From assembly GCA_028822445.1 (NCBI GenBank), contig JAPKDQ010000001.1:434001-498000 (forward strand): a DNA stretch of 64,000 nt. The letters are read 5' to 3'. Position 1 is the first letter of the stretch. Every line of letters starts with the position of its first letter. The stretch is from Rhodospirillaceae bacterium (GTDB taxonomy: Bacteria; Pseudomonadota; Alphaproteobacteria; Rhodospirillales; Rhodospirillaceae). The notes under the pieces were generated by a model. It did no database searches and was not told where the DNA came from. It saw only the letters and a program-made list of their open reading frames with translations. Both the position numbers and the translations under genes were made by a program. Shown here piece after piece: positions 39,700 through 49,828 of the stretch.

Positions 39700-40902
39700 T
39701 TACTCCCCAGCCGCTATGCCGTCCTCAAGCATTTTAGAAACTGCGGCGTCATCATGGCCGAGCTCGGCTAGTACCTCGCGGGTGTGCTGTCCTTCACGGG
39801 GAAGGTCGCGGCGCACGCCGAGACGGTCACCGCCAATTGAAAGGGGCATGTTGGGAAGTTTGATCTTCCGGCCTGCACCATCGCCGTCTGTAAGTGTAAC
39901 TTCAGAGAGGCCGTCACCCGCATTGAGGTGTGGATCATCAAATAATTCATGGGGCTTGGCGATTGGGGCAAAGGGCATGCCGGTGGCCTCAAGCTTGGCC
40001 ATAAGGTCGGTTTTGTCATAACCTTTAAACAGCTCCTCGATCTGAGGTTTAAGCCAGGAGCGGGCATCGACCCGACCATTGTTGAGCTTTAGCTCTTCTT
40101 TGGCCCAAAGCGTATCTAGCCCGAAGGCTTCACAGAAATTTTTCCACTGGGTATCTGAGACGACACCGACGAAGACCTTATCTTCATCCTTAGTTTCGAA
40201 GACATCGTAGATTGCCCAAGCTGAAACACGTGCAGGCATAGGGGCGGCGGGCGCGCCTGTTACGCCATACTGAGCCATATGCTGGCCAACAAGGTAGACT
40301 GCGGTCTCATATAGGCTTGCAACGACATGCTGCCCCTCTCCGGTGGCATTGCGCCCTACCAGCGCAGAAAGAACGCCGATAACGCCGAACATTCCGCCAG
40401 CGATATCAATAACTGATGCGCCAGCGCGCAGGGGTTGTCCCGGAGGCCCGGTCATGTAAGCCAAACCGCCCATCATTTGCGCGACTTCATCCAATGCTGT
40501 GCGGTGTTCATATGGTCCAGCAAGGAATCCTTTTTCAGAACAGTAGATGAGCCCTTTGTTGATCTTCTTAAGGTCCTCATATCCAAACCCGAGCTTATCC
40601 ATTGCCCCAGGGCGGAAATTTTCAATAACGATGTCCGCTTGTTTGATTAGGTCTAAGGAGATGCCATGACCTTTTTTATTCTTGAGGTCCAAACAGATTG
40701 ACCGCTTGTTGCGGTTGAACATGGGGAAGTACCCGGAGCCAGAGCCTTTCAGCCGACGTGTGTTATCGCCCTTAAGAGGCTCTATTTTTATAACTTCAGC
40801 GCCAAGGTCGGCAAGAATGCAGCCAACGGTAGGGCCCATGACCATATGCGTGAATTCAACGACTTTTGTTCCGGACAAAGGAAGGTTCTGCGTGTCCGTC
40901 AT
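39700..40902 (-). CDS. CaiB/BaiF (class III) CoA-transferase
   Basis: GTKVVEFTHMVMGPTVGCILADLGAEVIKIEPLKGDNTRRL; NRNKRSICLDLKNKKGHGISLDLIKQADIVIENFRPGAMDKLGFGYEDL. Confidence 0.95.
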   Translation of the reverse strand: MTDTQNLPLSGTKVVEFTHMVMGPTVGCILADLGAEVIKIEPLKGDNTRRLKGSGSGYFPMFNRNKRSICLDLKNKKGHGISLDLIKQADIVIENFRPGAMDKLGFGYEDLKKINKGLIYCSEKGFLAGPYEHRTALDEVAQMMGGLAYMTGPPGQPLRAGASVIDIAGGMFGVIGVLSALVGRNATGEGQHVVASLYETAVYLVGQHMAQYGVTGAPAAPMPARVSAWAIYDVFETKDEDKVFVGVVSDTQWKNFCEAFGLDTLWAKEELKLNNGRVDARSWLKPQIEELFKGYDKTDLMAKLEATGMPFAPIAKPHELFDDPHLNAGDGLSEVTLTDGDGAGRKIKLPNMPLSIGGDRLGVRRDLPREGQHTREVLAELGHDDAAVSKMLEDGIAAGE

Positions 40903-41320
40903 GTGATAATATCCTTATTAATCAATATCTTATAATTATTAGGCTCATCGAGCCATTGGACCTAATGGTGTCCTGATCATATATCCTGGGGGACGCACGG
41001 CAAGCATGCCTAAATAAGAAAACGGTGTTCCATGGCAAAGAAACATTACCCTTGACCAAATCGACTTAGCATTGCGCTGTCGGAAAAGGCGTACACGGGG
41101 CTCCGTGCAATCAATGCCGAGTAAGGATGTAGCAATAACTACTGTCTTACGTTTCTTCTAGAGAATTTTGACCATGTAGCCGATATGTAAAACTCTATCA
41201 GGGTTGTCGCGGTATTGCCGCTGAATACGGATCGCCAAAAGCTACATAATCTCCGCTCAAGCCGTGACAGAGGCCACGCGCATGGCTTAAAAGAGCGCAC
41301 TCACAGAAAGGACACACGAC

Positions 41321-42295
41321 ATGACCGATGTAATGGACGACATTGATATCCTTATTAGCGAAGTGGGGCCACGGGATGGTCTTCAATCGGTCAATTCGGT
41401 TATGCCGACAGAGGCAAAGAAGGCGTGGGTTAAGGCTGAAGCTGAAGCCGGCGTTCGGGAGATCGAGGTGGGATCGTTTGTTCCACCAAAGCTGTTACCG
41501 CAATTGGCAGACACCAGTGAGATCGTCGAATACGCGCGATCTATCCCAGGTCTTCAGGTGGCCGTGTTGGTGCCGAATTTTAAAGGCGCTGAGAACGCTA
41601 TAAAAGCCGGAGCCCATAAAATCACGATTCCGTTATCCGTTTCTGAAACTCATTCACAAGCCAACCTCCGTAAAACCCATGCGCAAGTGCTGGAAGAGGT
41701 CGTGAAGATCGTCGATCTGATCAAGACGCTACCGGAAAACGAGCGGCCACATTTTGAAGGTGGTTTGTCGACGGCATTTGGTTGCACGCTGGAAGGTCAT
41801 GTTCCTCAAGCCAAAGTCGTTGAGATGGCAGAGAAATTAGTTGAACTTGGCTGTAGTGAGGTTGGTCTGGCTGATACGACAGGCTACGCAAACCCGCTGC
41901 AAGTTAAGAATATGGTCAACGCGGTTTGGGCGGCTGTGGGGCGAGAAAAGCTCAAAGGCATCCACTTGCACAACACGCGCGGGCAGGGGCTTGCCAACGT
42001 GATGGCGGCGCTGGATATTGGTCTAGATACGCTTGATAGCTCTCTCGGCGGCCTTGGTGGCTGCCCATTCGCTCCGGGTGCATCCGGTAATATCGTGACC
42101 GAGGACCTGGTGTTCTTGCTGGATAGCATGGGTCTAAAGACCGGAATTAACTTGGATAAGTTAATGAGCGTGCGCGATATCGTTACCGCAGCTTTGCCAG
42201 ACGAACAGATGTACGGCTTCACGCCTGATGCAAGTCTACCGAAAGGCTATGTGCAGACGCTAAACGGCGGAACCGGCTGGGGAACAGGCAACTAG
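41321..42295 (+). CDS. Hydroxymethylglutaryl-CoA lyase-like (HMGL family)
   Basis: ISEVGPRDGLQSVNSVMPTEAKKAWV; EIEVGSFVPPKLLPQLADT; LGGLGGCPFAPGASGNIVTEDLVFLLDSMGLKTGINLDKL. Confidence 0.92.
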   Translation: MTDVMDDIDILISEVGPRDGLQSVNSVMPTEAKKAWVKAEAEAGVREIEVGSFVPPKLLPQLADTSEIVEYARSIPGLQVAVLVPNFKGAENAIKAGAHKITIPLSVSETHSQANLRKTHAQVLEEVVKIVDLIKTLPENERPHFEGGLSTAFGCTLEGHVPQAKVVEMAEKLVELGCSEVGLADTTGYANPLQVKNMVNAVWAAVGREKLKGIHLHNTRGQGLANVMAALDIGLDTLDSSLGGLGGCPFAPGASGNIVTEDLVFLLDSMGLKTGINLDKLMSVRDIVTAALPDEQMYGFTPDASLPKGYVQTLNGGTGWGTGN

Positions 42296-42302
42296 AAAAC
42301 AG

Positions 42303-42326
42303 ACAGCAGTTCTAAGTTGCTGCTGT
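42303..42326. terminator. Putative bidirectional hairpin between convergent HMGL-like and MFS genes
   Basis: ACAGCAG-TTCTAAGTTG-CTGCTGT, perfect 7-bp inverted repeat in the convergent intergenic gap. Confidence 0.4.
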
Positions 42327-42331
42327 TGTGT

Positions 42332-43678
42332 CTAGATATTTCCTGCTGGTCTCCAGTTCACCCGTGTGAGGCTTTCCCGGTAGGCCTTGAGTCCATATGC
42401 GATAAGCAGCGACCCAAGTGAACCCATAACGATGGTGACTAATGCCATTGAGTAATGTATCTGATTGGGGTCTCCAAACACGTTGTCGGTCACCCAGCCC
42501 ATGGCGAAGGGCCCTAGGCCAGCACCACCTATACCTATGACCAGGATATAAACCGAGGTGACGGTGCCGCGCAGTTGGTTGGGTGTCATGTCGTTGACGG
42601 CGGCCAACGCCTGCGCTGGTGGCCAGTTTGCGAAGACACCAGCCACAGCAAAGAACGCTAGGCAGAGTTCAGGTGTTGGCATCAACGGAGCGACTGTTGT
42701 GCCAATAGTGAGGCCGACACCACCCCACAAGACGGTGCGCATGGCGCCGTCTGTGTGTCCTTTGTCTTTGAACCAGTTGGTTACAAAGCCACTCGAGATC
42801 GCTGAAAAAATACCAAACAGGCCGCCGAAGATGCCGTACCAAATGCTGAATTGCGGGATCGACCAACCATGAACGCGGTCAAATAAGGAGGGCAGCCAAT
42901 TCACCCAGCCGTACACGGCCATGAGAATAAACGCGACGCCGAAGTGGTGGCAGATCAGCGTTGTCTTGTTTTGTTTAAGGAACGTGAAGATTTCGCCCCA
43001 TGATGGTTTCTCACTATGATCTGCGGCTATTTCTTTGCGTTTCGGTTCGCGCACGGTGAATGCCATGAGAAGGGCGGGAATTAACCCTGCAACGCCGATG
43101 ATAATAAACACGGCTTGCCAGCCGGGAACGAGGCCCAAGAACGGCATGTTGACGCCTTGCATCGTGAATGCAATCAGCAATCCACCGAAGACGTAGACTA
43201 GGCCCGTGCCGAAGGCTGTGGCCATGGTGTAGATGCCAAACGCCTTGGGTCGGTCACGGGGTTCAAAAAGGTCGCCAATGAGAGATGCCGTGCATGGGTT
43301 CAGGGTCGATTCGCCGATGCCGACGCCGACGCGCATACCGAACAGGCCACCAAAGCTTCGCACAAGGCCGCTGCCTGCCGTAAAGAGACTCCAGACGGCT
43401 GTTCCTGTGGTCAGAATCTTTACGCGGCTGTAGCGGTCAGCGGCCCAACCAATGGGAATGACGAAAAGTGAATAGAAAACGGCGAAGGCCAGACCCTGAA
43501 TTTGCCCCATCTGGGTATCGGTGAAACCCAGATCCGCTTGGATGGCCGGGGTTAATAGTCCGACGATCAGGCGGTCCATAAAGCCGAAGAAGTAGGCGAA
43601 GCAGATGACTCCAAGACAGTACCAAGAATAGCGCGGACTCGATCCCGTTGGGCCAGGTGCTTCGATTGCGTCGGCCAT
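42332..43678 (-). CDS. MFS transporter (Spinster/ACS-like)
   Basis: YFFGFMDRLIVGLLTPAIQADLGFTDTQMG; IGWAADRYSRVKIL; GVGIGESTLNPCTASLIGDLFEPRDRPKAFGIY. Confidence 0.88.
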   Translation of the reverse strand: MADAIEAPGPTGSSPRYSWYCLGVICFAYFFGFMDRLIVGLLTPAIQADLGFTDTQMGQIQGLAFAVFYSLFVIPIGWAADRYSRVKILTTGTAVWSLFTAGSGLVRSFGGLFGMRVGVGIGESTLNPCTASLIGDLFEPRDRPKAFGIYTMATAFGTGLVYVFGGLLIAFTMQGVNMPFLGLVPGWQAVFIIIGVAGLIPALLMAFTVREPKRKEIAADHSEKPSWGEIFTFLKQNKTTLICHHFGVAFILMAVYGWVNWLPSLFDRVHGWSIPQFSIWYGIFGGLFGIFSAISSGFVTNWFKDKGHTDGAMRTVLWGGVGLTIGTTVAPLMPTPELCLAFFAVAGVFANWPPAQALAAVNDMTPNQLRGTVTSVYILVIGIGGAGLGPFAMGWVTDNVFGDPNQIHYSMALVTIVMGSLGSLLIAYGLKAYRESLTRVNWRPAGNI

Positions 43679-44068
43679 GGTTCAACCTCCCCCGGAAAAA
43701 AACTAATAAGCGTCTGTAGCAGGACTTGTGCTGGTTCGCTAGCGTTCAACTCAGTCGGTATCGTTAGCCCGCTGTATGGCTTAAGCTTTTTCTGATCCCC
43801 AGGAGAATGGCCACAGCCTACCATACAACCCTTGTAAGGCCTGTATTGTGCCGCGCCGCTCATAGATGTCCCGTTTCCGGGGGTGGGTTTTGCGTCCGAG
43901 ATGGTGCTTTAAGGATAAAATGTATTGCTTTAGCGCTAGCTCGTCATGGTTTGGTGGGCTAAGCATTTCATGTTTCGGGTTTCTAACCATGATAATCCTC
44001 AGTAAGTAGTGACTTAATATACAAGCATTATAGTAACTCTACGCGGGGGTTGCTTTGGTTCGGATCAG

Positions 44069-45199
44069 TTAACAGCAAGACGCATCACCCGCCCGCGTCT
44101 CTGGTGCAATACCAGACTTAGTTTCGTGGGGGGGTCGTAGCGTATCTCCGGAAGGTTCAAAAGGAACCTCTTCCGCTACGATGGCCTGGGCAGGGACAGG
44201 GTAGAAGTGATCGGCATATGGCTCTGAATTGAGAATTTTATAAGTCTTTTCACAGACCGCGATTGGCTGACCGCGCGCATAGGTATGGCCATCATCATCA
44301 GTGATGCTGGAGAAGGGGCCTCTGTAAATGACGGCCTCATTTTTGTCCCAACACGGACCTTCCTTACCCTTCCAGGCGAGCACTGTGACGGACCGATACT
44401 CTATGCCATCGATCACTTGCCAAGGATCAGCCTCACGCTTTTCAAGCGTGATCCCATAGAAACCAACTTCTTCAAGAAGCGCGATAAATTCATGCTCCTG
44501 AAGTGCGCCTGAGATGCAGCCGCTCCAAAGATTTTCGTCCTTCTTGAGGTGGTCTGGGGAGGTTTCGTCAGACACAATATCGGATATCGCTATGCGCCCC
44601 CCTTTTTTCAGCACGCGGAACATTTCTTTAAAGAGGGCTGGTTTGTCTGTGTCTGCCACGAGATTGAGGACGCAGTTGGATACGATGACGTCAATCGAGT
44701 TGTCGTTTACCAATGGTTTTTCGGCGCGCTGTTTTGCGCGCACGGCTTCGAAATCTACCAGCGCAGCGGCAGAGTTGAGGGGAGTGGTTGCAAGAACGCT
44801 GTCGACTTCGGTTAGGTCAGTTGCGAGGTCTTCGATGTGTCCGCGTCTAAAGTCGACGTTAGCGTATCCTATGCAGTCCGCGACGATAGGTGCGTTACGC
44901 CGCGCGATATCAAGCATCTCATCGGTCATGTCTATCCCGATGACGTTGCCCTGGGGGCCGACCACCTGAGAGGCAATAAAACAAATCTTACCGGTGCCCG
45001 AACCGAGATCGAGAACCGTTTCGCCTTCTCGGACATACTGAGATGGATCGCCGCAGCCGTAGTCTCTCTCGATCACTTCTTCAGGAATAACCTTCAAGTA
45101 CTTAGGATCGTAATCGACAGGGCAACATAACGCCTCTTCTCGTTCTTGAGCGCCTGCGCCGTAGCGTGCTTTGATCACGTCTTGAACCATATCTTGCAT
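44069..45199 (-). CDS. SAM-dependent methyltransferase, ArsM-like, with C-terminal extension and Cys pairs
   Basis: ALCCPVDYDP; YGCGDPSQYVREGETVLDLGSGTGKICFIASQVVGPQGNVIGIDMTDEML; NCVLNLVADTDKPALFKEMFRVLKKGGRIAISDIVSDE; C-terminal ...DASCC. Confidence 0.75.
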   Translation of the reverse strand: MQDMVQDVIKARYGAGAQEREEALCCPVDYDPKYLKVIPEEVIERDYGCGDPSQYVREGETVLDLGSGTGKICFIASQVVGPQGNVIGIDMTDEMLDIARRNAPIVADCIGYANVDFRRGHIEDLATDLTEVDSVLATTPLNSAAALVDFEAVRAKQRAEKPLVNDNSIDVIVSNCVLNLVADTDKPALFKEMFRVLKKGGRIAISDIVSDETSPDHLKKDENLWSGCISGALQEHEFIALLEEVGFYGITLEKREADPWQVIDGIEYRSVTVLAWKGKEGPCWDKNEAVIYRGPFSSITDDDGHTYARGQPIAVCEKTYKILNSEPYADHFYPVPAQAIVAEEVPFEPSGDTLRPPHETKSGIAPETRAGDASCC

Positions 45200-45315
45200 C
45201 GCGAGAAACTCCTTGAAAAAAATGTCTATTTTGGCCGCCTGAAAAACCGTATTAGTTCATAACATATTTCTTTTGGAGCAATCCAAGGTCACAGCCCCTA
45301 CCGCTTCACGTTTTC

Positions 45316-46353
45316 GTGTGGTTTGTTGTCTCTATGAGGAAACCCATGAATTTTTGTACCGCCTTCATAGCCCTTACGGTGGCCATCCATTCTAGTTTAG
45401 TCAGCGTGGCGAGCGCAGAACCACCGAAAGTTGCCGGCTTTGCAGCGCCTGGAACGGCTGGGGAAGTCTATTGGCAGAAGTTCTACGATTCTGTTGTTGA
45501 GCTCGGTGAGGGGCGCCTAGACGCAACTCTGATGGTGCTCGGAGAAGCCGGGCCCGAAGAAACCCAATTCGCCGGGCTTCGGAGAAACAGATTGCAGATG
45601 GGCGGCATCTCTACCGGTACGTTAGGCCTGGCACTTCCAGAGTTGGCCGTGCTGCGTGCTCCCTATTTGTTCGAGTCCATCGAAGAAGCTTCCTATGTGC
45701 TCGATGAATACCTTTTGGATTCTCTCTCGCAAAGATTCGCAGAAAAGAATCTCGTTCTCCTATCATGGATGATGGATGGCTGGATGGATTTGTACGCGAC
45801 GTTTAGGATTGGTCTTACCACGGACGTGCGTGGACGAAAGATGCGGGTGTCGGCTGATGATTCTGCCTTATTATTTATGGCGGCCCTGGGAGCCGACGTC
45901 ATTCAAATTCCATTGAGTGATGTTATCCCAGGGATGCAAACTGGATTGGTCGAGGGCGGTGAACAAAGCATACAAATATTTGCATTGGCAGGCCTTGATT
46001 CAGTTGCGCGGAACTTTGCGCTTACTCACCATTCCTATTCAACAGCCGGTGTCGTTGCAAACAAAGATTGGTGGGACGGTTTGTCTGAGCAAGATCAGTC
46101 AGTCTATCGCCGCTCTGTTCCCGGCGCCGGTTGGTATCGTAGAGTGGTTCAAGACCGGAACGCTCAATATTTGGAAAGGGCGGGAGACGTGGGTTTGAAA
46201 GTGTTGCGTCTGTCAGGGGAGCAGCACGCGTCTTGGCAATCTATCGGCCTCGATATTCATTCCGAACTTATTATGAAGATCGGTGGAGATGCTGCTGCAC
46301 TCTATGATGAGATTATGACTGCAAAAAAAGCGTTTGCGGAACGCGATCAATAG
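45316..46353 (+). CDS. TRAP transporter substrate-binding protein (DctP family)
   Basis: Signal peptide; LPELAVLRAPYLFESIEEASYVLD; RGRKMRVSADDSALLFMAALGADVIQIPLSDVIPGMQTGLVEGGEQS; no DctQ/DctM gene adjacent. Confidence 0.8.
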   Translation: MWFVVSMRKPMNFCTAFIALTVAIHSSLVSVASAEPPKVAGFAAPGTAGEVYWQKFYDSVVELGEGRLDATLMVLGEAGPEETQFAGLRRNRLQMGGISTGTLGLALPELAVLRAPYLFESIEEASYVLDEYLLDSLSQRFAEKNLVLLSWMMDGWMDLYATFRIGLTTDVRGRKMRVSADDSALLFMAALGADVIQIPLSDVIPGMQTGLVEGGEQSIQIFALAGLDSVARNFALTHHSYSTAGVVANKDWWDGLSEQDQSVYRRSVPGAGWYRRVVQDRNAQYLERAGDVGLKVLRLSGEQHASWQSIGLDIHSELIMKIGGDAAALYDEIMTAKKAFAERDQ

Positions 46354-46925
46354 AGAGCCAGGCGCCCTAACGCGATGTCCGCTTCAAAATCTCTCATCCA
46401 GCCTAGGATTCCAAGCCGGAGCAGTGCTTCCAAATTGAGGGGCGTTTCTATCGCGCTCGGTTCGAATTTTGACCATGGCAGTTTAACAGTCGTCCAGGAT
46501 TGAGGTGCCTTAAAGGTGGCGCGATAGGACTGGTCATACCGCCGAACATCTGTTGTTCTCAGGTGGCAATTATATGATTCACCGTTTCCATATACATCAA
46601 GTTCGACACCGGTGTAACTTCGCCCATCAAAGGGTCTTTGGTTTTTGCCAAGGTCAATCGCTAACTGTATGAACCCGCCGTCTCTTGTATCCACAGTGCC
46701 TGTCAGACGTATGCAGGGGCGTCCATCTATCTCGTCTAGGTTGGCGCCGCCAGTGCTGCGCCCGCCCATCACTTGATCCGTAAAACCCACCCATCGGTTT
46801 CCAGATAAGGCAATGCCTGTCCCTGACGCGAAATCGTCAATTATGAGCCGGCTCGCATTTTCTGCTGATGCCGAGCCAAGCGTGAGTGAGGCAGATGATC
46901 CAGCCATAAATCCGCGCCGATGCAT
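46347..46925 (-). CDS. CIA30-like protein (complex I intermediate-associated protein 30 domain)
   Basis: DQVMGGRSTGGANLDEIDGRPCIRLTGTVDTRDGGFIQLAIDL...YTGVELDVYGNGESYNCHLRTTD; Tat/Sec-like N-terminus MHRRGFMAGSSASLTLGSASA. Confidence 0.85.
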   Translation of the reverse strand: MHRRGFMAGSSASLTLGSASAENASRLIIDDFASGTGIALSGNRWVGFTDQVMGGRSTGGANLDEIDGRPCIRLTGTVDTRDGGFIQLAIDLGKNQRPFDGRSYTGVELDVYGNGESYNCHLRTTDVRRYDQSYRATFKAPQSWTTVKLPWSKFEPSAIETPLNLEALLRLGILGWMRDFEADIALGRLALY

Positions 46926-47055
46926 TATCGGCCTCCTTTTCTAGCACATTTTTTTGTTTACGACCGGTGGGTGGTTTTGGATCGAAAGGAAACCTAGTAG
47001 CGTCGGAGAAAACAAGCATAATAAATTTTACGTAATAAAGTTTCTTGGAGGGGAC

Positions 47056-48420
47056 ATGAACAGTTCAAAAAGCGCTGATATAAAGCTACCACTTTCGGTG
47101 GCGATTGGTTGGGGTATTGGCACCGTAGTGCCGTCGATTATGTTCAACATTACCAACGTCTTCCTGATGCGGTTTATGACGGATCTCTTAGGAATCGCAG
47201 CAGCGACGGCGGGTGCAGTGTTCGCGGCTTCGAAAATATATGATGCAGTAACTGACCCTGTGATGGGTACGATTAGCGATAGAACGCGTTCGCCCTGGGG
47301 GCGGCATCGGCCGTATCTGTTATTAGGCGCTGTGGTTTGCGGTGCCTCCCTCGTTGCTATTTTCGCGCCACCGGGCTGGGTCGTGGAATCGAACGCCGCT
47401 TGGTACATGCTTGGCGCGCTGGTGCTCTATTCCACTGGTTACACAATCTTCAACGTTCCGTATCTGGCAATGCCCGCTGAGATGACCGAGAACTATCATG
47501 AGCGTTCATTCCTTATGTCCTGGCGGGTCACAGCTATCAATGTGGCGCAAGTTGGTGGGCTCATTCTCGCGCCTGTGATCTTAGTTTCAGCCGGCGGTGG
47601 GCGTGAGGGGTACGCCGTTGTTGGCTGGGTCATGGCGGGGGTCGTGATACTAGCTGGTATCATCAGTTTTACGATGACGGCTAAGGCGCCCTATCATGAC
47701 GTTCCGTCTGGTCCATCTCCTAGCTTTAAGGATCAGGTACGGACCGTAGCTGGCAATAAGCCATTCTTAAAGCTGATCGTGATTAAGTTCTTCATGCTGC
47801 TCGCAAACTCGTTTTCCTTTGGGGCGTACGCCTATTTTGTTCAGCGGGTGTTGCAGCAGCAAGACACAACCCTCTCTTACATGTTTATGACCTCTACCGC
47901 TGCAAGCTTGTTGGCTATACCCATCTGGTTGAAGGTGTCTAAGCGGGTCGGAAAAGCGCGTACGCTGATGATAGCCTGCTCAATCTTGTCGCTCGCATCG
48001 TTGTCTTGGTTGTTGGCAGGCTCAAATGAACCACTACTTCTGATCCTGATGCGGCCTATGGGTACGGGTATAGCTGCGGCTGGAATACTATTGATCGGCC
48101 AATCCATGCTGCCTGATACCATTGAGTACGATCGCCGCAGGACCGGTATGGAACGCGCCGGAATTTTTGCAGGTATTTACACTACGGCTGAAAAGTTCGC
48201 CTATGCGCTTGGGCCAGCAATTACCGGGATTTTACTGGGTGCAATGGGCTATATCTCTGGTACGGGGGGGGGTGGGATTGAGCAGCCTGAAAGTGCGATT
48301 ACGGCGATTTACTTGGCCATCGCTGTGGCGCCACCCATTTGCTTAATGATGGCGGTCGGCATGTTGTTCTTCTACGACCTGGATGAAGAAAAGCTAAAAG
48401 CTACAACGCAAGAGATCTAA
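47056..48420 (+). CDS. MFS transporter, GPH-like (paralogue of 372-1784)
   Basis: DPVMGTISDRTRSPWGRHRPYLLLGA; FNVPYLAMPAEMTENYHERSFLMSWR; likely start ATG 47056 within ORF 46954-48420. Confidence 0.87.
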   Translation: MNSSKSADIKLPLSVAIGWGIGTVVPSIMFNITNVFLMRFMTDLLGIAAATAGAVFAASKIYDAVTDPVMGTISDRTRSPWGRHRPYLLLGAVVCGASLVAIFAPPGWVVESNAAWYMLGALVLYSTGYTIFNVPYLAMPAEMTENYHERSFLMSWRVTAINVAQVGGLILAPVILVSAGGGREGYAVVGWVMAGVVILAGIISFTMTAKAPYHDVPSGPSPSFKDQVRTVAGNKPFLKLIVIKFFMLLANSFSFGAYAYFVQRVLQQQDTTLSYMFMTSTAASLLAIPIWLKVSKRVGKARTLMIACSILSLASLSWLLAGSNEPLLLILMRPMGTGIAAAGILLIGQSMLPDTIEYDRRRTGMERAGIFAGIYTTAEKFAYALGPAITGILLGAMGYISGTGGGGIEQPESAITAIYLAIAVAPPICLMMAVGMLFFYDLDEEKLKATTQEI

Positions 48421-48435
48421 GGCGTTCTAAATAAG

Positions 48436-48475
48436 AAAAACGGCGCCGCTCCGATGGAGGGCGCCGTTTCTTTTG
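48436..48475. terminator. Intrinsic terminator between convergent MFS and icd genes
   Basis: AAAAACGGCGCC-GCTCCGATGGAG-GGCGCCGTTTCTTTT: strong GC stem flanked by A and T tracts. Confidence 0.8.
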
Positions 48476-48492
48476 GATCAAAATCTGGCGGC

Positions 48493-49707
48493 TTAGGCCA
48501 TCTCTGTCTGAAGCATTTCATCGAGCTTCTCTAGGAATTGACTGGTTGTCATCCAGGCTTGCTCAGGCCCGATCAGGATGGCTAAATCTTTCGTCATAAA
48601 GCCACTTTCAACGGCATCAACGCAGACCTTCTCCAGAGTTTCAGCGAAGCCAACAACATCAGGTGTGCCATCAAACTCGCCACGGTATTTGAGGCCACGG
48701 GTCCACGCAAAAATAGACGCGATCGGGTTGGTGGATGTTTCCTTGCCTTCTTGGTGCAAGCGGTAGTGGCGGGTCACTGTTCCGTGGGCCGCTTCTGCTT
48801 CCACAGTTTTGCCGTCTGGCGTCATCAGTACAGATGTCATCAAACCGAGTGAACCGAAGCCCTGGGCCACAGTGTCTGACTGCACATCGCCGTCGTAATT
48901 TTTACAGGCCCAAACGTAACCGCCAGACCACTTCATCGCGCACGCGACCATGTCGTCGATTAGGCGATGCTCATAGGTAAGGCCCTTGGCGTCGAATTCA
49001 TCTTTGAATTCACTGTCAAATACCTCTTGGAAGAGATCTTTGAAGCGGCCGTCATAGGCTTTTAGAATTGTGTTCTTGGTAGACAGATAGACAGGGTAAT
49101 TGCGTTGCAGTCCGTAATTCATACATGCCCGCGCAAAACCACGGATCGATTCATCGAGGTTGTACATGCCCATGGCAATGCCTGGTTCTTGGAATTTGTA
49201 CACTTCCAAGTCGATTGGATCACTGCCGTCTTCGGGCTGAAATTTCATCGTAAGGGTTCCTGCACCAGGCACTAAAAAGTCCGTTGCACGGTATTGGTCA
49301 CCAAACGCATGACGTCCGATAACTATCGGCTGGGTCCAACCGGGAACATAGCGTGGGACATTTGAGCAAATGATCGGCTCGCGGAAAACGGTCCCGCCTA
49401 AAATATTCCGGATTGTTCCGTTGGGGGACCGCCACATCTTCTTAAGGCTGAACTCTTCGACCCTGTCTTCATCAGGTGTGATGGTGGCGCACTTTACGCC
49501 GACGCCGAATTCTTTAATGGCATTGGCTGCGTCGATGGTGATCTGGTCATCCGTCTCGTCGCGCGCTTCGACACCAAGGTCGAAGTATTTCAAATCGACG
49601 TCCAGGTATGGGAGAATCAGTTTACTCTTTATGAACTCCCAAATAATTCGTGTCATCTCATCGCCGTCCAACTCGGCGATGGGGTTTTTAACTTTAATCT
49701 TACTCAC
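48493..49707 (-). CDS. icd: NADP-dependent isocitrate dehydrogenase
   Basis: [102 protein letters not shown]. Confidence 0.98.
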   Translation of the reverse strand: MSKIKVKNPIAELDGDEMTRIIWEFIKSKLILPYLDVDLKYFDLGVEARDETDDQITIDAANAIKEFGVGVKCATITPDEDRVEEFSLKKMWRSPNGTIRNILGGTVFREPIICSNVPRYVPGWTQPIVIGRHAFGDQYRATDFLVPGAGTLTMKFQPEDGSDPIDLEVYKFQEPGIAMGMYNLDESIRGFARACMNYGLQRNYPVYLSTKNTILKAYDGRFKDLFQEVFDSEFKDEFDAKGLTYEHRLIDDMVACAMKWSGGYVWACKNYDGDVQSDTVAQGFGSLGLMTSVLMTPDGKTVEAEAAHGTVTRHYRLHQEGKETSTNPIASIFAWTRGLKYRGEFDGTPDVVGFAETLEKVCVDAVESGFMTKDLAILIGPEQAWMTTSQFLEKLDEMLQTEMA

Positions 49708-49828
49708 GTATGGCTCCCTTCTGCTGCGGGCTTCTCCCGCTTAGTTTTGTGGGGCATTGGCCCCGTGTTTGAGTGCCCGGAAAGTAGGGCAATGGGGCGT
49801 TTGGGTGCAAGCCTAGTGGCGCGAGAGT

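Noticed and set aside
39623-40021. 132-aa plus-strand ORF
   Set aside because: Antisense to the CaiB/BaiF CoA-transferase; Arg/Ser/Pro-rich shadow ORF.
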